Origin: Pseudorasbora parva
Lineage: Eukaryota; Chordata; Actinopteri; Cypriniformes; Gobionidae
DNA length: 64,000 nt
Reading direction: 5' to 3'
Assembly: GCF_024679245.1 (NCBI RefSeq)
Contig: NC_090180.1
Span: 10,126,007-10,190,006 of the forward strand
Shown here: piece after piece, positions 62,526 through 64,000 of the stretch
Layout of the letters: the number at the start of each line of letters is the position of its first letter
How positions within the stretch are numbered: position 1 is the stretch's first letter
The notes under the pieces: generated by a model
The model's input: only the letters and a program-made list of their open reading frames with translations
Databases searched by the model: none
What the model was told of the DNA's origin: nothing
Position numbers and translations under genes: made by a program

Positions 62526-63549
62526 CACTACATTGACAAAAGTTTTGGGACACCTGCCCAAACATGCCCATGCACTTTAATAACACCCCATTCTTAATCT
62601 GTAGGGTTTAATATGGAGTTGGCACAGCTTCAACTCTTCTGGGAAGGCTTTCCACAAGGATTCAGAGTGTTTATGGGAATTTTTGACCATTCTTCTAGAA
62701 GTGCATTTGTAAGGTCAGGCACTGATATTTGACAAGAAGGCCTTTGCTCTAATTGACGTCAGGACTTTGTGCAGGCCAGTCAAGTTGCTCCACACCAAAC
62801 TCACTCATCCATGTCTTTACGGACCTTGCTTTGTGCACTGGCGCACAGTCATGTTGGAACAGGATGGGGCCATCCCCAAACTGTTCCCACAAAGTTGGGA
62901 GCATGAAATTGTCCAAAATGTCTTGGTATGCTGAATCATTAAGAGTTTCTTTCACTGGAACTAAAGGGCCAAGCCCAAACCCTAAAAAACAACCCCACAC
63001 CACAAGCCCCCCTCCTCCAAACTTTACACTTGGCACAATGTAGTCAGGCAAGTACCGTTCTCCTGATAACCACCTAACCCAGACTTTTCTTGCCAGACAG
63101 AGAAGCGTGATTCATCACTCCAGAGAACACGTCTCCACTGCTCTAGAGCCCAGTGGTGGCGTGCTTTACACCACTGCATCCGATGCTTTGCATCGCACTG
63201 GATGATGTAAGGCTTGGATGCAGCTGCTCGGCCATGGAAACACATTCCATGAAAGTCTCTATGCACTGTTCTTGAGCTAATCTGAAGGCCACACAAAGTT
63301 GGGAGATCTGTAGCTATTGACTCTGCAGAAAGTTGCCAACTTCTGCGCACTGTGCGCATCAGCATGCGCTCACTTCGTGGCTGAGTTGCTGTTGTTCCAA
63401 ATGCTTCCCCTTTGTTATAATACCACTAATAGGTAGAATATTTAGTAGTAAAGAAATTTCACAAATGGACTTTTGCACAGGTAGCAACACCTGGAACACC
63501 TGAATTCAATGGTTTGGAGGGGTGTCCCAATACTATTGGCTGTATAGTG
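62526..63549 (-). mobile_element. Tc1/mariner-like element, near full length but decayed
   Basis: Left end CACTACATTGACAAAAGTTT and right end ACTATTGGCTGTATAGTG are diverged inverted repeats bounded by TA at 62524-62525 and 63550-63551. GGGACACCTGCC at the left and GGGGTGTCCCAA at the right continue the arms. Confidence 0.85.
62749..63365 (-). pseudogene. Tc1-like transposase fragments
   Basis: Two frames: 63365-63024 with ISSRTVHRDFHGMCFHGRAA and [13 protein letters not shown], and 63051-62749 with [33 protein letters not shown] and [12 protein letters not shown] frameshift lies near 63050, and the expected LNPIEHLW continuation is lost at a stop. Inactive. Confidence 0.85.
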
Positions 63550-63987
63550 TATGTTCTACTCTGGGTCTTGCGTTTACAGTACAGAGACAAGTCGTTTGCA
63601 TATGAGATGAAAACGATATTGATTGAACAATTTAAACAAATCTTTTCATTTTCCACTCACAGACAACACATCGCTTGCATATTTTACTCTCAAGGTGACT
63701 GTACTGGATCTGCTTTAATTTTTTGTTCACGTCAGGCTATGTAGCAAACAAAAAGACAGATGTGCTTGAGTCGATGAACGCACAGTCCCTTCAGGGAACG
63801 ATTAGGATGTCAGTGCAGCACGTGTGAATAACCAGGCCGTGGTCCCATTTCTAGGGCTGGGATATACAGGAAAGAGAGCATCTGCTCCTGCCAGTATTAT
63901 TCCAACGAATATGTTCCCTCCATTTTAATATGTAGTATTATGTGTGTCTTGCTTTAGACAGATGTTCAGGTTTTCTGTTGTCATTAA

Positions 63988-64000
63988 GGGGGGGGGGGGG
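63988..64000. repeat. Poly-G run at the window edge
   Basis: Thirteen Gs at the very end. May be a genuine homopolymer or lead into a gap or low-quality sequence. Confidence 0.7.

Overview
The window looks like a chromosome segment of a teleost fish, most likely a cyprinid. It has intron-rich vertebrate genes with strong similarity to zebrafish-type proteins, an AT-rich background, and a dense mix of Tc1/mariner, hAT-like, TTAA-flanked, Harbinger-like, Gypsy, BEL/Pao-like, LINE and tRNA-SINE sequence. I see no bacterial-type operons, CRISPR arrays or rRNA/tRNA genes. All family assignments come from reading the sequence and from memory; no search was run.

Five host genes can be read exon by exon. 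(1) oxsr1, minus strand, 5159 down to 31 and continuing off the left edge: ten coding exons of the WNK-activated kinase. (2) cdyl, plus strand, 32735-48781: a complete seven-exon chromodomain / crotonase-like corepressor of 588 aa. (3) rpp40, minus strand, 55356-51371: a complete eight-exon RNase P/MRP subunit of 361 aa, tail-to-tail with cdyl. (4) ppp1r3g, plus strand, 57730-58476: an intronless glycogen-targeting subunit of PP1. (5) lyrm4 (ISD11), minus strand, 60696-59985: three exons, 89 aa, with a GC-AG second intron. The order cdyl-rpp40-ppp1r3g-lyrm4 is the same as on human chromosome 6p25.

The 27 kb between oxsr1 and cdyl (about 5.2-32.3 kb) is a graveyard of nested mobile elements. 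In order: a Harbinger-like deletion derivative (8.0-9.4 kb), a minus-strand gag-like retroelement with a hAT-like and a SINE insertion (9.4-12 kb), three decayed Tc1 elements (12.2-13.8, 17.6-20.3 and 20.3-21.5 kb, the second split by a TTAA element), Gypsy chromovirus remnants (14-17.5 kb), and several hAT-like elements with 8-bp target duplications (25.6-30.8 kb).

The most striking object is at 21706-25014. It is an LTR element with TG...CA ends, a perfect 5-bp target duplication (ACATG) and a primer-binding site matching tRNA-Tyr. Almost its whole interior is an intronless, uninterrupted antisense copy of the 5' half of the host txnip mRNA, followed by a short stretch resembling the end of a BEL/Pao pol. 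The LTRs differ at only four substitutions and two indels, so the insertion is young. A small hAT-like element later jumped into the 3' LTR. The layout fits a template switch of plus-strand strong-stop DNA onto a host mRNA. Cdyl intron 1 and intron 5 carry more repeats, including a tandem pair of an element encoding a RecQ-like helicase motif fragment.
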